Source of the DNA: Candidatus Odyssella thessalonicensis
GTDB lineage: Bacteria > Pseudomonadota > Alphaproteobacteria > Bin65
Direction: 5' to 3'
Assembly (NCBI GenBank): GCA_005240015.1
Contig: SBBV01000126.1
Coordinates: 1-7,881 of the forward strand
Length of the DNA stretch: 7,881 bases
Shown: positions 5,551-7,881 of the stretch, piece by piece
Layout of the letters: each line of letters opens with the position of its first letter
Numbering within the stretch: position 1 is the first letter of the stretch
Notes under the pieces: model-generated
Told to the model about the DNA's origin: nothing
What the model saw: the letters and a program-made list of their open reading frames with translations, nothing else
The model's database searches: none
Position numbers and translations under genes: made by a program

Positions 5551-6477
5551 TCAAAACCCGAGCGCGTCCTTGAATTCGGCGACGGTTTGCGGGCGGTCCT
5601 GCTCGGGGACCTTGAGCGCCCAGTCGATGGCGACGAGCAGCTCTTCGGAGAAGCTGTCCTTGGCGCGCTCGGCCGCGGGGATCTGCGGATCGCGCTTGCC
5701 CTTGACGAGCGCCGCCATGCGCTCGGTCGCCTCGCGCGGCCGGTCCTTGGTGACGGCGGCGTAGAGCACCGCGCCGAGCCCGTAGAGATCGGACCACGGG
5801 CCGTTGTTGCCGTCGGAGGAATACTGCTCGAACGGCGCGTAGCCGGGTGTCACCAGCGCCGTCATCTTCTGGCTCTTCGATTTCAAGGCCGCGCGCGCCG
5901 CGCCGAAATCGAGCAGCACCGGCGAGAGATCGTCCTTCCGGATGTAGATGTTGGACGGCTTGATGTCGCGGTGGAGGAAGCCCTGGCTGTGCACGGCGCC
6001 GAGGCCGTCCAGCAGCGGCTTGAGAATCGAACGCAGGTCGTCCTCGTACATCATGTCGGGCGATTCGATGACGCTCTCGAAATCGACGCCGCGCTCGTAC
6101 TTCATCACGATGTAGGCCGTGCCGTTGGCGCGGAAGAAGCGGCGCACCTCGACGATGTTGGGGTGCTTGAAGCGCGCGAGCGTCCGCGCCTCGCGCTCGA
6201 ACTTCTCGAGGCCGAACATGAAGTCGTCGCGGTCGGCCTCGGAGAGGATGCCGACCTGGATGCCGTCGGGCATGCGCGTCGCGATCTCGAACGGCAGATA
6301 CTCCTTGATCGCGACGCTGCGATTCGGCGATTCGGGATCCTCGCGCAGATCGCGCGCAAGGTAGGTGAGCCCGAAGCCGCCGGCGCCGAGCACGCGCTTG
6401 ATCCGGTAGTCCTCGAGCACCGAGTTTTCCGGCAGCGTATTGCGGTAATCGTCGACTTCGTCGTCGTCGGACGCCAT
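5551..6477 (-). CDS. Stand-alone serine/threonine protein kinase (Hanks type)
   Basis: This 308-residue protein is one complete eukaryotic-like kinase domain that should phosphorylate Ser/Thr on other proteins. Visible elements are the glycine-rich loop LGAGGFG (30-36), the ATP-anchoring lysine in VAIKEYLP (K58), helix C with FEREARTL (E96 a likely salt-bridge partner), the catalytic loop HRDIKPSN (169-176, D171 catalytic), DFG (190-192), and TPGYAPFEQY (210-219) in place of the usual APE segment. The last is characteristic of a bacterial kinase subgroup that also carries the KEYLP motif. The N-terminus is strongly acidic (MASDDDEVDDY) and leads into YRIKRVLG. There is no transmembrane helix, PASTA, TPR or other sensor domain, so it is probably soluble and relies on a partner. 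The ATG at 6477-6475 is preferred because longer forms add low-complexity, arginine- and proline-rich residues; its ribosome binding site is weak. It is convergent with the aldo/keto reductase and divergent from the glycosyltransferase. The target is unknown. Confidence 0.93.
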   Translation of the reverse strand: MASDDDEVDDYRNTLPENSVLEDYRIKRVLGAGGFGLTYLARDLREDPESPNRSVAIKEYLPFEIATRMPDGIQVGILSEADRDDFMFGLEKFEREARTLARFKHPNIVEVRRFFRANGTAYIVMKYERGVDFESVIESPDMMYEDDLRSILKPLLDGLGAVHSQGFLHRDIKPSNIYIRKDDLSPVLLDFGAARAALKSKSQKMTALVTPGYAPFEQYSSDGNNGPWSDLYGLGAVLYAAVTKDRPREATERMAALVKGKRDPQIPAAERAKDSFSEELLVAIDWALKVPEQDRPQTVAEFKDALGF

Positions 6478-6520
6478 GGCCTGATGCGGGGCCGGGTCGC
6501 TTCCCGGCGGAAAATCGCGT

Positions 6521-6547
6521 CCCTCCCCTGTCTGCTTACGGAGAGGG
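6521..6547. repeat. Short CCCTCCCC/GGAGAGGG hairpin in the kinase-glycosyltransferase gap
   Basis: CCCTCCCC at 6521-6528 pairs with GGAGAGGG at 6540-6547 with one mismatch around an 11-base loop. It lies in the 208-base divergent gap, 44 bases upstream of the kinase start. The pattern resembles short pyrimidine/purine intergenic repeats common in high-GC proteobacteria, or it could be a leader element of the kinase transcript. A smaller dyad, AGCGC-TT-GCGCT, stands at 6643-6654 on the glycosyltransferase side. Confidence 0.4.
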
Positions 6548-6685
6548 AGGCACTGCCGTTTATACGCAGAAACCGCCCGAGGAATCGAGATTTTCCTTGG
6601 CCTTGGCAAGCCTCGCGCGGCGGCGCCGCATTGAGCGGCCGGAGCGCTTGCGCTAAGAGGCGGGCGCGAGGCCGGGAGCATTGTC

Positions 6686-7881
6686 GTGGACGTCGAGACG
6701 ACGGCATGGCCGAGAGGAGAAAAGCGCGCGGCGCCGGCGGAGGGCCCGAGCCCCGCGCCGCTCAAGGTCGCCGTGCTCGTCGACCTGTTCTGGACGCCGG
6801 CGGCGGGCGGACACGTGAAGTTCTGGGAGCGCGCCGCTGCCGGCGCCGCCGGCCTCGCCGGCCTCGACCTCACCGTCTACTTCGCAGCCGCGCGCTCGGG
6901 CGAACACGCCGTGGCCCCCAACGTCCGCTATCGCCTCATGCGGCCGATGTTCAGCACGGAGCGGCTCGGCTTCCTGGCGCACGTACCCGATCACACGGAT
7001 CTCGCACCTCATCATCCGCGCCTGGCGCGCGAGCTTGCGCGCTACGACGTCGTGCACACGACCGACGCCTATTTCGCGTTCGCGCGCACGGCGCTGCGCG
7101 TGGTGCGGCGGCGCGGCGTGGCGCTCGTGAACTCGGTGCACACCGACACGCCGAGCTACACGCGCCTTTACACCGCCGAAACCGTGCGCCGCGTGTTCGG
7201 CCGCAGCGGGCTCGCGCGCCTCTTGCTTGAGCGCTGGCAGGTCGATGCGCGCGCCGAGCGGCGCAAGCTCGACCAGCTGCTGCGCCATCAGGCCGCCTGC
7301 CGCTTCGTGTTCGGCCCGCGCGACCAGGACTTGGAGCGCGCGCGCCGGGTGCTGCCCGAGGAGCGCGTGCTGCGCCTGCCGCGCGGCCTCGAGCTCGACC
7401 GCTTCAATCCCCAGTGGCGCGACCGCGCCTGGCTCGAGGCCAAGTTCGGCATCGCGCCCGCGACGCCGGTGGTGCTCTGCGTCGGCCGCGTCAACGTGGG
7501 CAAGAACGTGATGGTGCTGGCGGAGGCGGTGCGCCTGCTCGCCGAACGCGGCGAGAAACTCGTGCTCGTCTGCGCCGGCGAAGGCGAGGACCGCGCGCGC
7601 GTCGAGACGCTGCTCGGGCCGCATGCGCGCTGCCCCGGTGCCCTCGCCGGCGACGACATGGCGCGACTCTACGCGAGCGCCGACCTGCTCGCGCATCCCT
7701 CCGAGATCGAGACGTTCGGCAATGTCGTCGCCGAGGGCATGGCCGCAGGCCTGCCGGTGCTGGTTTCGGCGATGGGCCAGTCGCTAGCGCAGATCATCGA
7801 CGGCGCCACAGGCCTCGGCGTCGCGCGCAGCCCCGCCGACTGGGCCGTAGCGATCGCCGAGCTTGCCGGCGACCCCGCGCG
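6686..7881 (+). CDS. GT4-family glycosyltransferase (3' end outside the window)
   Basis: The frame is open to the right edge, giving about 398 residues; the family usually has 370-420, so little is missing. It should transfer a sugar from a nucleotide-sugar donor with retention, using two Rossmann domains (GT-B fold), probably at the inner face of the membrane for a lipid, polysaccharide or surface glycan. The N-terminal domain begins KVAVLVDLFWTPAAGGHVKFW (27-47, glycine-rich acceptor-side loop) and has NSVHTDTPSY at 149-158, as in the MgtA/PimB/SqdX-like subgroup. The C-terminal domain has VGRVNVGKN (266-274) and the E-x7-E donor motif ETFGNVVAE (E342, E350) followed by GMAAGLPVLVS. The start is GTG 6686, chosen for the GGGAG at 6674-6678 seven bases upstream. 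The ATG at 6706 is in another frame. The first 25 residues are low complexity, so the true start may differ. Donor and acceptor are not predictable here. Confidence 0.92.
   Translation, partial: MDVETTAWPRGEKRAAPAEGPSPAPLKVAVLVDLFWTPAAGGHVKFWERAAAGAAGLAGLDLTVYFAAARSGEHAVAPNVRYRLMRPMFSTERLGFLAHVPDHTDLAPHHPRLARELARYDVVHTTDAYFAFARTALRVVRRRGVALVNSVHTDTPSYTRLYTAETVRRVFGRSGLARLLLERWQVDARAERRKLDQLLRHQAACRFVFGPRDQDLERARRVLPEERVLRLPRGLELDRFNPQWRDRAWLEAKFGIAPATPVVLCVGRVNVGKNVMVLAEAVRLLAERGEKLVLVCAGEGEDRARVETLLGPHARCPGALAGDDMARLYASADLLAHPSEIETFGNVVAEGMAAGLPVLVSAMGQSLAQIIDGATGLGVARSPADWAVAIAELAGDPA

Noticed and set aside
6558..6565. TATAAA (minus strand) as a -10 box for the kinase
   Set aside because: No matching -35 sequence is found at suitable spacing, so the match alone is too weak to call.
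5479..7230. Plus-strand open frame of 583 codons across the kinase and the start of the glycosyltransferase
   Set aside because: It runs antisense to a kinase with all catalytic motifs and then out of frame through the glycosyltransferase; no domain appears.
6653..7696. Minus-strand open frame of 347 codons antisense to the glycosyltransferase
   Set aside because: The plus-strand frame has GT4 motifs in the right order; the antisense product is His/Arg/Ala-rich noise.

Overview
The window is a high-GC chromosomal segment. Codons end mostly in G or C, and the product families (radical SAM, acyl-CoA ligase, flavin reductase, aldo/keto reductase, Hanks-type kinase, GT4 glycosyltransferase) suggest a soil or water proteobacterium, most likely an alphaproteobacterium. 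That placement is inferred from composition and protein style only; there is no rRNA or tRNA gene in the window to test it.

Layout, left to right. (1) The 3' part of a radical SAM enzyme gene runs in from the left edge (+). (2) A 367-base intergenic stretch holds two different dispersed-repeat-like elements: a CACGAAGA tandem block with a decayed opposite arm, and an 84-base foldback. (3) An intact AMP-forming acyl-CoA synthetase (+). (4) Convergent to it on the minus strand is a small, previously exported protein gene with a strong ribosome binding site, a signal peptide and two in-frame stops, apparently a pseudogene. Upstream of it on the same strand is a membrane-anchored coiled-coil protein built on regular 11-residue repeats. 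(5) Divergent from that is a tightly coupled two-gene plus-strand operon: an NADPH-dependent FMN/quinone reductase-like flavoprotein followed by an aldo/keto reductase. (6) A 123-base inverted repeat separates this operon from a convergent, stand-alone serine/threonine protein kinase (-). (7) Divergent from the kinase is a GT4 glycosyltransferase (+) that runs off the right edge.

The only gene pair whose joint work is readable is the flavin reductase/aldo-keto reductase operon, which looks like a reductive detoxification or redox unit for quinones, carbonyls or similar electrophiles. The minus-strand coiled-coil gene and the broken small gene may once have formed a two-gene envelope unit. The other genes look like ordinary single neighbours. 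I see no clear new multi-gene defence, mobile or biosynthetic system. The less ordinary content is the three unrelated inverted-repeat families in intergenic DNA, the doubly interrupted secreted-protein gene, the hendecad coiled coil, and two mutually exclusive hairpins just before the flavin reductase ribosome binding site.
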